A stretch of DNA of 64,000 nucleotides, taken from positions 44,220,555 through 44,284,554 of the forward strand of contig OX467083.1 in assembly GCA_950106755.1 (NCBI GenBank). Reading direction: 5' to 3'. Both the position numbers and the translations under genes were made by a program. The notes under the pieces are model-generated. The model searched no databases. It saw nothing but the letters and a program-made list of their open reading frames with translations, and was not told the DNA's origin. Shown piece after piece: positions 1-12,500 of this stretch; position 1 is the first letter of the stretch, and the number at the start of each line of letters is the position of its first letter. Source of the stretch: Climacium dendroides. Taxonomy: Eukaryota > Streptophyta > Bryopsida > Hypnales > Climaciaceae.

Positions 1-2426
1 AGTTATTGGTACTAAAGAATCTAGTAACAAATTTCAATAACATGTTGCGGAAGAAGCCATTTTTCACCTTGAGATAAGTAAATGAATTTGATAGGCTGCA
101 CTAGGAATATCACTAGAGAGATATAAGATAGGGATGGTCTATGAAATTACTATCCCATAGGATTGATGTATAGGCTTGTTGGAGTGTAAGATAATATATT
201 GTGCATAAGTATTAAATCCTATGGGAATGCCAATAATTTGATGCCAAATTCTATCTCCAAGATTGATATAACAATTGTGCATTAGCCAATTGTAAAGGTT
301 TATTAGACATTGTTCATCTAGGTTAAACTAGTTGCTAAGGGGGACTAAGGTGGCCCATTTGGCATGTGCCGCTTGTCCATCTTGTTCCACTCTAATCCAA
401 ATTTTAGGGGTGGCATGAGGAAAGGACTTTGCATACTATTTTAAACTTAAACAAATTAAGTGTTCAATCACTATAAGGAGATTGCCATCTTCTTTTAACC
501 AAATGGTTTCATAACATATGTAGTGACATCATCAACATAAATGCCAGAAATTGATTCAAGAAGGTTAAGGGCTACATCTATTGCCGAATTAACCAACCAA
601 AATAAAGAGGTCTCTACTTGCATGAAATACTTGTAGAAAGAAGAGAGTTTAACTGTTCATATCTTCATTGATTCAAAAATTAACATGGTGAAAATGGTTA
701 ACAAATGCGCAATGCTGTGTAAAAGGCATTGGTAAGCCATCTATATTTACCTTTGTGTTACTTGAAGGTGGCTATGAGATACGGCAATGCTTCAAATTCT
801 ACTGCAATTTCAAATAATAAATCATGCAAATCATTAAAAACTTTAAGTAGTATATGAAATCGTAAAAAACACGTACCATTTTCAATACACCATTTTCAAT
901 TCAAGTCAGAATTGGACAATTGTTCTGTTGCCATAAGTTTGATATGATGGATGTATAAAAAAAAACAGTTGTTGTTGGTCTTGTGTAACCCCTAGCAAAA
1001 CAAATTCTTAGTGAGCTAGGTCACTTCATTTTTCACAACTTTAATAGAAAACAAATCTTCCCTAAAGAAATAGAATCCAAACTTGTTATGTTGTACTTTT
1101 TTCAATCGACACAATGCAATATTCAAAAGCTAAACATGCACTTCTTCAATCAAAAGAAACTCTAAATTGTCAAGCCCTAAGATGCTAACCCATTGGTCAA
1201 ACACCTTTATGATCATATTAATACATTGATTGATTTTTGTGGATTTTAGTAGAATATGGTTGAGGCTCTACATAACCACCTTTTGTAATTGCCTATTTTG
1301 AATAATATTGATATTCATAATCCTCATATGGATTGCCGCTGGAGCATATTGGAAAACTTCATTTAAAGTAAGAGGGTCCAAAAATTGGCAAAATCTCTTG
1401 ACCCATAAGCATGCACATTCATTGTTAACATCAAATAAGTTTAGGAAAGAGAACAATTTAAACACATACACAGGTTTGTATAAAAAAATCAACTATATTT
1501 TCATGGTATTGTCAAGTGAACATCATGTCATGCACAATATCAATGAGACTTTCAAAACCAAAATTTCGCAACATTTCTTCAAATGATTTGTGAATATTAA
1601 CCTACTTCAATGCTCTAGACTGATATGTGAGAGATATAAAACTACATTGTCTGCGTTACTTGGTCTTAGTACCTACCATCTGGCAACCTAAAGGATCTCG
1701 AAATAAAAATTTTATTGTTTCTGTCATCTGTGTCACCACAATGGTACCATGGTTAGTATCTAAAATTCTATTTAAACTGATTTACAAATGTAAAGATCAG
1801 GACCCTAATAGCGAGGTTACAAATCATTTTTAAAGCTTAAAATGCGACCTTTAATTGGTGATAATTTTTGTCTATGTGATGGTAGTTTGTACAATTGAAT
1901 ATCCGACAGGTTAGTGATCGATACACTACTCGGAGGAATCATTGGCAAGGTAGCAAAAAAACTTAAACGAGAACCTTGTGGAGTATTAAAATAATTGCAT
2001 TTCCCATGATAAGAATTGTAACCTCTACATCCTCTACCGCTAAACTGTTAGCAAAATGTAGACTGCTAAGAATCATTGAGCCACGTATTACAATTGATGC
2101 ATGCTATCTTGTTAGTTGGGATTGGACTTGAAACAATCAAATTAGTGATGATAAAATTATTTGGTTTCAGCAACCTCTCAATCTTATGAAAGCTTGGAAA
2201 ATTAAGATACCTTGTCAATAAGATGACATTTGGAGTAGTAGCAAACAAAACCTTTGTTTTTGTCATCTAAGTCTAACTTTGCAAGAATATTAAATGGCTT
2301 ATAGTTGCAATTCACTCGATGCCGGCCATCTAAACACAGAAGGCAAAAAACTTTGAAATTGGAGTAGGATGCAAGTGGTTGGTGAAGAATCATTCTAAGT
2401 TATTAATTATAAATCAGATAGAGTGA
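1..2426 (-). pseudogene. Decayed reverse-transcriptase-like ORF (C-terminal part)
   Basis: Pieces of a reverse-transcriptase-like protein can be read on the minus strand in shifting frames. A motif-A-like stretch (YVDDVTTYV) encoded at about 513-539 is followed downstream by a segment containing KIWIRVEQDG and then a motif-B-like GIPIG encoded at 217-231. An FID resembling motif C lies about 80 bases further on. The order A-B-C is right for an RT palm. Motifs A and B are in different frames and many stops intervene, so this is a relic. The open stretch at 2202-2393 (LDLDDKNKGFVCYY) looks like an upstream part of the same protein. The family cannot be named with certainty. It recalls RT-like proteins known to me from algae and some early plants rather than copia or gypsy. 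The Harbinger element at 2427 seems to have inserted into it. Confidence 0.35.
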
Positions 2427-2440
2427 GGGTCTGATCACAC
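2424..2440 (+). repeat. Left terminal inverted repeat and TGA target duplication
   Basis: TGA at 2424-2426 is the target duplication. The inverted repeat starts with GGGTCTGATCACAC at 2427. About 100 bases from this end onward are clearly similar to the reverse complement of 35690-35795, sharing for instance the stretch AAGGCCCGCCTCGAA. Confidence 0.85.
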
Positions 2441-3489
2441 TGAGCTGTAGATAGGAACGTTCTTATTAGTTAAAGGCCCGCCTCGAATACAGAGGAGGAT
2501 AGTTCTTAGAGCAGTAGGCTTGGAACCAGTCCTGAGGGCTAGTAGTAGGGGTCGTATAATGAGCGCCTTTAGGCATGTCACAGTTTTGTGGACGTTAGCA
2601 CGGAACGGTAGGAAAGTTTTGGTGGGGCCTTCAGAATTGTTACTGCAATGTTGTCTCCACGGAGTCCATCGTTGTGGGCCGCAGAAAGCTTTGGAGTCGA
2701 AGCCGCAACAGAAGGCATTCTCGGAGACAATAGCATGGTGCAGCGAAGTCGGAGGTAATAGCACGTTGCTGCAATTGAGGACGGCTGATAGTAGTTGGGG
2801 AGGACGTGTGTTGATCGGTCATTGAAGTTGGACTGCAGTCCTTAACCCCAGTACGGAGCTGCGCCACCTCTTTCGCATGCCTTCTTCGGAAGTGCCGTGC
2901 GAGAGGTAATCTTCAAAGGTGCCACCAGTGGGCCTGCGGACTTCGCACTACAGTGCCTGGGATTCATGTATGTCATCGGTGACTTCGCTTTTTTTTTAGA
3001 TTTTCCTACACTGTCCGACTTTGTCGTTGTCTTCTCCTTTGGTCGCAACCACTGTCCGCGCGTTCTTCAAGAACATTGATATAGTTCAGGTTAGAACAAT
3101 GGCATGTGCACTACACCGCCACGATTGTTAGGTTGCCAGGCGACAGTGCCATTTGGTTTCTAATGACATTGCTCCAGCATTTCAAACTCTGTAAGCGAAT
3201 ATGCACTACATTCTCCTCAGGCACACAGTCCGCCAACTATGGCATTGTAATGGTTTACAGTAGGTGCTGCAGTCGCTCTTCCGCTTTGCAATAAGAGTTG
3301 AACGTATTTCTTGTCAGTGATTGATTAATACATCTTTATCTGAAGGGATATCGCATCCGGTGGCCTTCGTCGATGGATTCGGGGAACTTCGGAGGCTCTG
3401 TGCTAAGCTACACGACCTGGTTGTTGTTGCTTCTACTTAATGCCTCGGACGACCACCTTCTTCCTGATGATCCATAGGAAGTTCAGGAC

Positions 3490-4623
3490 ATGGAAGAACA
3501 TGTACCCGCCATGTCTAAGGCTGAAGACACCAGAGCTCGGGAGACGTTGACCTTCATGACAAGTTCTCTCCTTAATTTTCGATTGTTCTCTGCATTCATT
3601 GTCTACTATGACGAGGTGGAGTACTGGGTGAAATCATGTTCCACCACTTGGTTTTCCAAATTCCTTCTTGAGCAATACGACAATAAACGCTGGTTGTCTA
3701 TGTTTCGGATGACTAAACCAACTGTGTTTGCTTTAGCTAAAGTGCTTCGACTACATGTCCAGAAGTAGGACACAAACTACTGCCTCTTTGTTCCAGTGCT
3801 GGTCCGTATTGCCTGCACCCTTTTTAAGCTTGCACATGGAGCAAATCTGACAGTGTGTAGTGAGATGTTTGCCATAAGGAAGAGTACTGTTTCTAATATC
3901 TTGCGAGATGTTGTCCACGGTATTAATGAGTGTTTGCGTCAGGAGATATCACGGCTCGTGGGGGATCGCATGTAGGAGACTCAACGTAAATTTTGAGAAC
4001 TCTGCTTACTACCTGCTGTAGTGGGTGCAATCGACGGTGTACAGATCTCCATAGTTAAACCAGCTCATGATTCAACAGATTATTTCTACTTCAAAATTGG
4101 AGGATACAACATGAATTGCCAAGCTGTGGTGGACAGTGAGAAACGCATCCTGGATTTGTACGTTGGTATACCAGGCTCAACTAATGACAGCCGCATGCTC
4201 AGGAGGTCTTCTTTGTTCAATATGGCCACACATGCGAACCTCCTTCGCAGTGCTCCATCCGTGGACGGCTTCAGTCCTTACCTTCTTGCTGATTTGGGGT
4301 ATCCACTATTACCGTAGATTGTAGTCCCCCACAAAGACAATACTTCCTTATCTATTGAAGAGACATTGTTCAATCGGAAGCTTCGGAAAAGACGTTCAGT
4401 AGTAGAAAATGCCTTCGGGATTCTGAAACAGTGCTTTCGAGAACTACGAGGAAAATCAGATTTGCATCTTACTTTCTTACCTGATGTCGTCATCTGTTGT
4501 GCTATCCTCCACAACATCCTCCTCCGGCAGTCTCACGATGAAGTGGAGGAATTCCTAGAAGTTCTTCAAGAGAAGGGTCTTCAAGAAGCTGAACTGCCCA
4601 AGGAGAGTGGGCCTTGTTGCTAG
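3490..4623 (+). pseudogene. PIF/Harbinger DDE transposase (HARBI1-like), four in-frame stops
   Basis: One continuous plus-strand frame encodes a HARBI1/DDE_Tnp_4-type transposase. The first catalytic Asp lies in VGAIDGVQISI (about 4021), the second in GIPGSTNDSRML (about 4170-4200), and the Glu in RSVVENAFGILKQCF (about 4390-4430), the normal order and spacing. The N-terminal part (MEEHVPAM at 3490) includes a helical region typical of the family. The frame never shifts, but stops occur at 3766 (TAG), 3973 (TAG), 3994 (TGA) and 4315 (TAG). All can arise by C-to-T change from CAG or CGA codons, which suggests decay of a methylated element. The enzyme would cut and paste the element together with the Myb-like protein encoded opposite. 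It is inactive as read here. Confidence 0.9.
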
Positions 4624-5761
4624 GAACCTCAGAGCACAGCAGATTCACGTGTTGATGACATTGGTCATACAAGAGCCCAAGAGAAACAAAGGCAACTTGG
4701 CTTTTACTTGATGGCAAGACGCCATGGGGTGTTCTAATCTTTTGCGCAGCAAGGGATTGTTGTTTGTAAATAAAACGTTCTATTGTTGCTGTCGTTTCCT
4801 GCGGCGGACAGTTTCTTTAAAGTTTGATAGTTTCAGTCACTGTCGTGATTAAAGGACGTGCTTCAGTCCTCATTGTCGCTTTTGATATTCAATAAAACTA
4901 CTTTCGGAGTTTCAGTGATTGTATGTGCAAACTCCATCTACTTGAAACGTTGCCCTCTGTAATGCCAAACGAGGAAATTCATGCACTAACGACTGACCGG
5001 TGGAGATGCTGTGGGCAATACCTACGGGGGGTTCATTTCGTACTTCATTGAATACTGTGATTTACTAATGGTCTTCGATCATGCAGGTGCACAACAATTC
5101 TGAGGTACTGTACCGTGATATAGCGGGATGCCAGTGGTTCGAAAATTGCATAACACGCACTACATTCTCCGTTTTGTTCATTCACGACATATCTTTCTCT
5201 TTGTGCCATCGGGTTATGTATGTATTTGTCTGACAAGTTGCTGAATCTATTTGTGTGCAACACTCATCTAGACTCCCTAAATGCTGTGAACTTGGTTGCA
5301 GACGTACTTGACTTCGTTGCAGCCACCAAACTTACAGTCAGCAGCCAACAATCAGTTGCATGTAAAAGAAGCAACAGTGGACACTTTAAAGAACTGTGCA
5401 GGCACAGAAAACTTTCCATATTACAGAAAGGACTACACGTAAACTACGTCGCAGTACAGGTCAAGTTTAAGAGAAGCACGAACTTGCAGACGTGGAGCAC
5501 TCACTGTCATCAAAATATTGTCGGTGATGGCAGTGTGAGTTTCCAAGCATCACTGAAGTAGCTGCTTTTTATGAGCTATATAGTAGTAGTGGTTCGATGA
5601 TACTAGCTTGCAGGTGTTGACTATGACGGTCACCTGCATTGTCTGTACAAAGCTTGTGAAGTACTGCATGCAGGTCTGTCGTCTCTCTTGTGGACAAGCT
5701 GCCAACAGTAACGATGGACCTTCCTGGATGATATGATGGTGCACGCAGATGAGGCAGCAAT

Positions 5762-7195
5762 TTAGGCGTTCCCAACGTTGAAGCGCATGTCCGGCTCCAC
5801 TTTACTAGGTGCTGCGGCCATCAGCACTGGCTCGCCATAGAAAGGTTGTTCTTCGGCAACAGAAGCGGGGAGGACGGTGCCTACAATGCACGTCTGTCTT
5901 GGAGTGCACGCCTGTACGGCAAGTTCTTCTCGTCCAACTTCACGATGTGGGAACTTGCCTTGGCTGGAAAAGCGTTTGTCTTTCTTGTTGGATATGTTGT
6001 GATCTGCGATTCTGCTGAGCCCTTTGCCTAGTACATGCGTGAGCTCTGTCAAACATTTGACCATTTCTGTCTGTTGTAGAATAGCTAGCCGGGCATTGTC
6101 ATTTGATGTCATTGATGACTCATGCAGTCGTTTGTCTCTGTCTTGTTGATAACTCATCTACTCTTCGAATAGTTGCAAGTGGATATCCAACTTTGACCAT
6201 TTCACAACCAAAGTGGCGTCAGTGATTGCTTGCATCTGCGACGCTATCACAGCCCCTGTGGCTTTCGTTGCTTCAACGATGACGGTATATCCAGGTGTGG
6301 TCTTCCTTCTGATGGCTGTGTTGCCGAGTCGACGGTGGCTGGCATTGGTGGTGGTGTTTGATGAACTTAGCAGATGCGGTACAGCACCATGCGGCAATCC
6401 CACAAAAGTATGTCCTTCAATTTCTGCAACATCTGTAGGTGCTCCAGGTCGCCGACATACTGGGGACGGCTGCTGTTGGTTCGATGTAGGAGCTGAGCTA
6501 GATGTGGTGCTCGGAGGTGCTGAGCGGTTGATGGGCACTTGCAAACCAGGAAGCCCAGGTTCGATGTAGTCCTCATTGTTCTCTTGGTCACCTTCAGCAA
6601 CTGCAGCTCTATAATTTCCATCTGAAGGAGACAGCAAGTCTCGAATGTGAGGAGGCTGAATCAAAAGATGACTGCGGAACCACTCATGGATCACATTAAA
6701 AAACTCGTGATTGAACTGTCGGGGAAGACTTGCATCCTTCCTTTGCGAACTAGTCATATCCCAATACTTCGGTACGTTCCGTCCTGAGCAACTGTTGAAG
6801 TCCACGATTCTTTTGTAATCAGAAAGGAGCTGGTTCCATTTCATCTTGCACGCATGTCCATCTCGCACACAAGGGGAGCTGCCACCAAGCATTACTAGAT
6901 CTGATATGTGAGTCCATTTGACATTGTCGGAGATCATCATCTCACATGGGTCTGTGGCTTCAAGTTCTTGTAGATACTGCTCCCGCTTAGCTCGAATCAG
7001 AAGAAGAACTTCTTGGGGACTCCAATTGGGTCCCCTGTCCTTCCTTGCACGCTTCGTCGTACTAGGGCCAGCTGAAGCCTACGGTGGACCTTCCAGTGCT
7101 GCGGAAGGGCTACGACTTGCCAGGGTTCTTGCGTGGCTACTAGCTGCTGAGCTGAACGGGGACTTGCCTATATCAAATGCAACCGAAGGGAAGCA
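5762..7195 (-). pseudogene. Harbinger-associated Myb/SANT-like protein, two in-frame stops
   Basis: The minus-strand frame has a trihelix/Myb-like DNA-binding region. It starts with GPNWSPQEVLLLIRAKREQY (about 7030-6970), continues through VKWTHISDLVML and KMKWNQLLSDYKRIVDF, and ends with HEFFNVIHEWF. A Ser/Thr/Pro/Gln-rich middle and a C-terminal helix-rich part follow. Such proteins bind the subterminal regions of PIF/Harbinger elements and assist the transposase. The frame is closed by TAG at 7081-7079 and by TAG at 6160-6158, immediately followed by an in-frame ATG. Otherwise it stays open from 7195 to 5762. An upstream exon is possible. It lies tail to tail with the transposase, about 1.1 kb away. 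Confidence 0.82.
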
Positions 7196-8663
7196 TCAGA
7201 CGGTTGGTCTTCAAGTGAGATGAAGAAGGCAAGCAATGCGATGTGTATCGAACGAAACCGATGAACCAGAAATGCAGATCAGAGGAACTTCAGTATAGAG
7301 CAGTTCAAGGAAGCACTACGAATTACTATGGCAGGAGAGTAACTACAGGATAGTGAAGAAGCTTGCCACGACTGGGACATCCGTATACATAATATTTCAT
7401 CTCTGTGGTAATGACAGCCATGATGAGCTTTATCTGAGCTCGGCGGACAGTTTGTAAGTGGACCTCGTCATCCACAGCAGTCGTACGAATAATTCCATCA
7501 TCACTAACAACCTGAATGGGTACCATGTCGCGTGGATGCAAAAAAAACATTTCCTTGTATTCTTTCAGTTATTTACTGTATTGAACTGTATGACTTTTGT
7601 CGCTCTAACTTGTACTGTGAATGTTGTGTAAGTTCTATGACATGAATGTATATGATGACAAGGTACAGTCCTCCTTTGTTTCAAGCTATCCTAGACATTT
7701 TCCTTTTAGTGGAGGACTTTTGCCAACATTTCAAGAGTACCGGACATTGTACAGCTTGTGGAAAACATACCTGCAGTAGCGGCTGAGCGCGGGCATGCAG
7801 GGGCAGTTTGTGGGCTTCCAGTCCCGTGACTGTCCATTGATTCTGGTAGACTGTGGGTCAAACAGAAGTTAGTCGGTAGAAGGTGACAGCACAGTAGAAG
7901 GTGAGACCACAGAGGTAGGCGTCAACACTACTGGCAAGAATTACCAACGTATACTACTTAACTACTTCTGTATTTTGTTTGCCACTTGTTTTGAACTATT
8001 AGAGCAACCTGTAATTGCAAACTCTAAGGGCTCAGGGATGTGATCTCTGACATTGAAGTCGGTGGTCATCCCGGATTGGATCCCTCCACGGTGAATGATG
8101 ACGCAGAAACCAAGCAAACAAATACAAGTCAGAAGCATGTGAAAACTGTATTATGTGGACGGTGTCCCAGTCCAAGCATTTTCTGTTACTGACAAGTACA
8201 TTTGCATTGTAGTTGTAGCACACATACAAGACTAGGTGGTCGTCATCTACCATGTCTATTCTTGATAATGAGATGAAAACAAGAGCAGTGATCTTGAGGA
8301 TGCCGTCGGAATGCTGTACCCAATACTGTAGTCCTTGTTATCAAGATCTAAAGTGTAGCACGCCTCTTGGTACAAGCATAGGAATTGAGCACAGTGCTCC
8401 TCGGCCAGCAGTTCCTACTCGTCTTGCAATTTCCGTCACTCAGTAATTACCTGCTACAGCTGAAAGATGACCGCACTGTTGTATTTCGAATTGTCTTAGA
8501 AGCCTGAACGACAAGCGTATTCTACAGTAGCGGACTCTGAACAGGGCCATTACACTTCCATCAGTGGTTTATATTACTAACAAGTCCATAGAAAAGGCGG
8601 CTGCATCTTCAAGGGTTGTCCACTAGCCCATGATGTTTAATTGCCAACTCATGCTGGACATGT

Positions 8664-9003
8664 CCCACTCCTGTACATTCTGAAGTACTAACTTCAAAAC
8701 AATGTATACAATAATGTATGCCATAAGTGCAAGCAAACGCTACTTAAACAAAGTACCAGCTAGGCACCCTGAAAATCTCCCATTCCTATACATTTTGAAG
8801 TACTCACTGCAGAACAACATACATAATACTTTGTGCCATAAATGCTTCCAGTAGTAAACTCAGCAGACCACCAGCTCAGCACCTTCCAAATCTTCCATTC
8901 TTGTACATGAAATAGTAATTTCTCCACGGAATGCTATACTGAATAATGTTGGCCATAAGTGCTAGCAACGTCGGCGTCACCAAAGCACCAGCTGTACACA
9001 CCA
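8664..9003. repeat. Three tandem copies of a 115-base subterminal unit
   Basis: Units begin near 8664, 8779 and 8894. Each starts with CCCATTCCTRTACAT-like sequence, passes through GCCATAAGTGC-like sequence and ends with a CACCAGCT-containing block. Copies are roughly 75-80% alike by eye. Their position next to the right terminus suggests transposase or Myb-protein binding sites. Part of the unit (GGTGCTGAGCTGGTG, reversed) recurs near the left end of the derivative element at 33.7 kb. Confidence 0.75.
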
Positions 9004-9043
9004 TGTAGGTTCGGGAAATATTGTAAAATTCTAGTGGGAACTT

Positions 9044-9059
9044 CCCCCCCCCCCCCCCC
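9044..9059. repeat. Run of 16 C
   Basis: A pure C homopolymer lies 58 bases from the right end of the Harbinger element. The derivative element lacks it at the matching place. Its length may be affected by sequencing error. Confidence 0.9.
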
Positions 9060-9103
9060 GTCTATTACTTGTTTATATCTTAATATTGCTGCTATAGTGA
9101 CTG

Positions 9104-9120
9104 GTGAGAACAGACCCTGA
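9104..9120 (-). repeat. Right terminal inverted repeat and TGA target duplication
   Basis: GTGAGAACAGACCC ends at 9117 and is followed by TGA at 9118-9120, matching the left side. Read inward, this end shares GGGTCTGTT, CAGCAATATTA and AGTTCCCACT with the left end of the element at 33626. Confidence 0.85.
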
Positions 9121-9560
9121 TTCCATCATATAATTGCGCTTTGACAATCTTAAGTGATACAAGGATTACAATGGTAGCATAAACAATGATGTATGGAATT
9201 CCAAAATTCCAATACAAACTTTTCCTTATAGTCACAATCTGTGAATAAATTCTGCTTTAGTTGGGTAGTGTACTTCCCATGGTCAAATATAAATAACCTG
9301 AACGGCTATGCAAGTTCATACATCCCTCAAAAGATAACGCAATTATGCATCATAGCTTCTGTATAAGACTTCAAGTCGTCAAGTTTCAACTCTACCCAAA
9401 TCCTCCAAGTATGTAGCCATTGTGGCGAAATAGGGGCTAATAAGTTGATGTTGCCAATCGTGTATACTTTGTAGTTTCTCAAGGCAACAAGATCCTCTAC
9501 AAATTTTGGTGGCATGAAGGGAATCGAAAGGCTCTCTGTGGTGTTTGACAACAAGGTTTA
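9121..9560 (-). pseudogene. RT-like relic, N-terminal side, continued beyond the Harbinger insertion
   Basis: A minus-strand frame (9554-9327) encodes KVYTIGNINLLAPISPQWLH and WRIWVELKLDDL. This resembles the start of the RT-like protein whose later parts lie at 2426-1. The two halves would be adjacent if the 2427-9117 element were removed. The link rests on strand, order and remembered family resemblance, so it is tentative. Confidence 0.35.
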
Positions 9561-12500
9561 TTCTTTCTTGGCTTGAGAGACAAGAAATTCTTTGTGAATG
9601 TTTTCGATGGTGTCTTTGTATGCTTCATGAAGCTTCAAGTTTTTTAAGAAAGACATAGAAAATTAGCTTGGGCTAAACATGAAGGTCAAAAAAATTTCAA
9701 AAAGCTATTACAAATACAAGCTGTACTTATGATGACTAATGAGGCTTTAATATTAATTTTTAAAATTGCCTATTTCACAAAGAAAAAAAAAGAATTTTTT
9801 CACAATTTTTTAGTCTATATAATTTATTTGTTTCAAACAATGCTTTTATAATTGTAGAACTCTATCATGATGAGAAGACATGTGCTCATATGAATTTTTA
9901 AAATTTTTAGTGATATTCAAAATCAAGTTTTAAATAGAGTTAAGGATTCAAACTTTTTGGTTTATTGGTTGATGAATCTACAAGGGCACTTTGTTGTATT
10001 TTTTATTTTTTTTTAAAATAATTTATTTAGCTTTGACATGTTTTGGAGTTTGCTATAGATTGTAAATGGAACAAATGTTTTTAAAGTGATTTTTGATCAT
10101 CCCATGACTTCTCTGAAAATTTGGAGATGAATATGATTAAATGTATAAGATTTAAATCCGATGGAGTAACTACTATGATAGGGAAGAATATGAGAGTTAT
10201 AGCCTTTTTTTAAAAGATGAATCCATTCCTTATTTCCACTCATTGTATTACTTACAGAACTAATTTATTTGTTTTGAAAACTTTTAAAATTGAATTATGT
10301 AAATGAATCTTTGTTGGTGTTGCTTCTTTGTTGAATGCATTAGTTGAGGGTTTCAAAAAATGAAAAAATCATTAAAATATAAAATAAACTTATAAACATT
10401 ACAAAATGAACTTAATGATGCTTAAAAAATACTAAAAAGATATTATAAAATCTATTGGTTGTGTAGGTGGCATACGATAATTACTCTTTGTGATTTTTTG
10501 GAGTCTATACTAGTATAGTTGTATTATATTTTAGAATCAAAGAATGATGAATCATCACCTTTGTTGTATGTCAAGTTGAGGGAAACTAAATTCATTTATA
10601 TCATTTATTTATTTATTAATATCTTCTAAATGCTCTCAAAGTTATTTGAAAACTTTCAAAGCATGTTTGTGAATATTTTTTACATAGGATCTGGTATAAA
10701 AATTGAATATATACTATTAGAATGTGTTTTCTAATAGATTCTTGTGATTTGAACCATGAAACTAGTACATGATTGCATATCATCTTAGATTTGAACTCTA
10801 CTACTTAAAAAGTTCTTTTGCCTTTTAGTTATTCTTAAAATTATCACTCTTAACGAATTAGTAAATAATTCTCTCAATCTCTATGATTTTGGTGCAACAT
10901 ATTCTTGAATTGTATTAAGAACATAAACTATCAAGAATTTTTGAATATTTAGGCAACAAATCAAGAGTTTATTCTATTATGAACAAAATTACAAGATAAA
11001 TTTAAGAAGAAAGAAGTTTAAAAAGGTAGGGAATGCACTTTCAACTGTTGCTTAAATACAAAAAGTAACTATAATCACAAAAATTAACATGGAGTGTCTA
11101 ATTAGGGGCTTACAAGATATTTGTTTGTCTTAAAAAGTCAATAAGACTTTTACGGTTTGTCTATTGTTAATAAAAAGATTTATCAACTATTAATCAATAC
11201 AATTATCATAATTGTCAATCTAGTGACCCCTATATTCCATCTATGTAATCCCCTAAGGTTTATCAAGAGCCATCTAACAACTTTGGATTGTCACATCTTT
11301 AATTTGTAGTCACTTAACAATCTTTGAAGAAGTATATGATAGTATGTTTGTAATAAATTAAAGCTAATTTAGTTTTTAAGTTTTGCAAGGATTTGTGAAA
11401 CTTTTAAATGTTTTTCAACAATTCTTTATTGTTGGATATTGTTTATTTTAAAAGCTTTTAAAATTTTAAGGCAAAAAATAACAAGATTATAAGAGGTGAT
11501 TATTGGATGGTTATGTGAAGTTAACAATCCACAAGTGAAAGATATAGAAGTGGATAATATGAGATGAAAGGTGAAGGTTCTTGAAGTAAAGATGAAAGGT
11601 GAATTTGTTTTGTTTCCTTTCTTTTCATTCTTTTTTTCCTTTTTTCTTTTAAGTTTTTCTTCTTTACTTTAATTTTTTTTTCATACTACCATTTTAGATC
11701 CATATGAATGGACTAGCTAGGGGATAAAAATGATGAATGAATGCTTTTCCTTTTTTGCGTTTGAGGTGTTATCTTCACACAACTCATCATAATATTGCCA
11801 TTGATATGTATGAATTATTTGAGCTAGGTGATAACAATGACTTGTACATTCACTAGGAAAAATCTTGTTCTACGGAACATGTCCGTAATGATTAAAACAT
11901 GTATTTTGTCACTTAAACCTTGATTTTGAGTCACATAAGGCATGTCAAATTGGACAACATCTTTACTAGTGTTTGATTTTTTACATTTGAAGTATTATCT
12001 TCATGCAATTGATCTCACTTTCATTAGTGATACCACCATTCCTTATTTATTTTTAAAATTAATTTTTTTCATACTTATTTTCTTCATTTTTTTTGCTTCA
12101 CTTTTTAAAAAGTTTCTTTTAATTTTGGTTCTTATTATTGCATTGCATTTCTTTATTTTTTTCATTGTAAATAGACCTAGAATTAGAATTTTTATTATAA
12201 TATAATGTATTGCAAGGAAAGATTAAGTATTTTTTTAGTACTAATTGTCCTTATTTTAAAAATTATTAAAATTATAGTACAATATTTTTAAAAAATTTAT
12301 ATTTTAATAATACAAATATGGTCTATTATTTTGAGCTTCTGTCAAACAAATGTCAAGTTTATAGCTCATAATGTAGCTTCTTTGGTTCAATATTCTCAAC
12401 TAGGGCATTGTGAGTTTTTTATCACAACCGAGTTCTTGAGTTTTTTTGTAGAACTTCATATTATACATGCCTAAACAACTGTGATTCCATTAGGAAAAAT

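Larger units (their letters stand above)
2427..9117 (+). mobile_element. PIF/Harbinger DNA transposon, 6.7 kb, decayed autonomous copy
   Basis: The left end reads GGGTCTGATCACAC and the right end, read inward, GGGTCTGTTCTCAC, so the termini match over 14 bases with two differences. Both sides are flanked by TGA (2424-2426 and 9118-9120), a three-base target duplication as expected for PIF/Harbinger, although TAA/TTA is more usual. Inside are the two genes typical of the superfamily, a DDE transposase on the plus strand and a Myb/SANT-like protein on the minus strand, arranged tail to tail. Both contain in-frame stops. The right subterminal region holds three tandem copies of a 115-base unit and a C homopolymer. 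A shorter relative with matching ends sits at 33626-35795. Confidence 0.92.

Noticed and set aside
11942..12205. 87-codon hydrophobic ORF that could pass for a membrane protein
   Set aside because: It is made of Phe/Leu/Ile codons produced by T-rich DNA, with no promoter context or family pattern.
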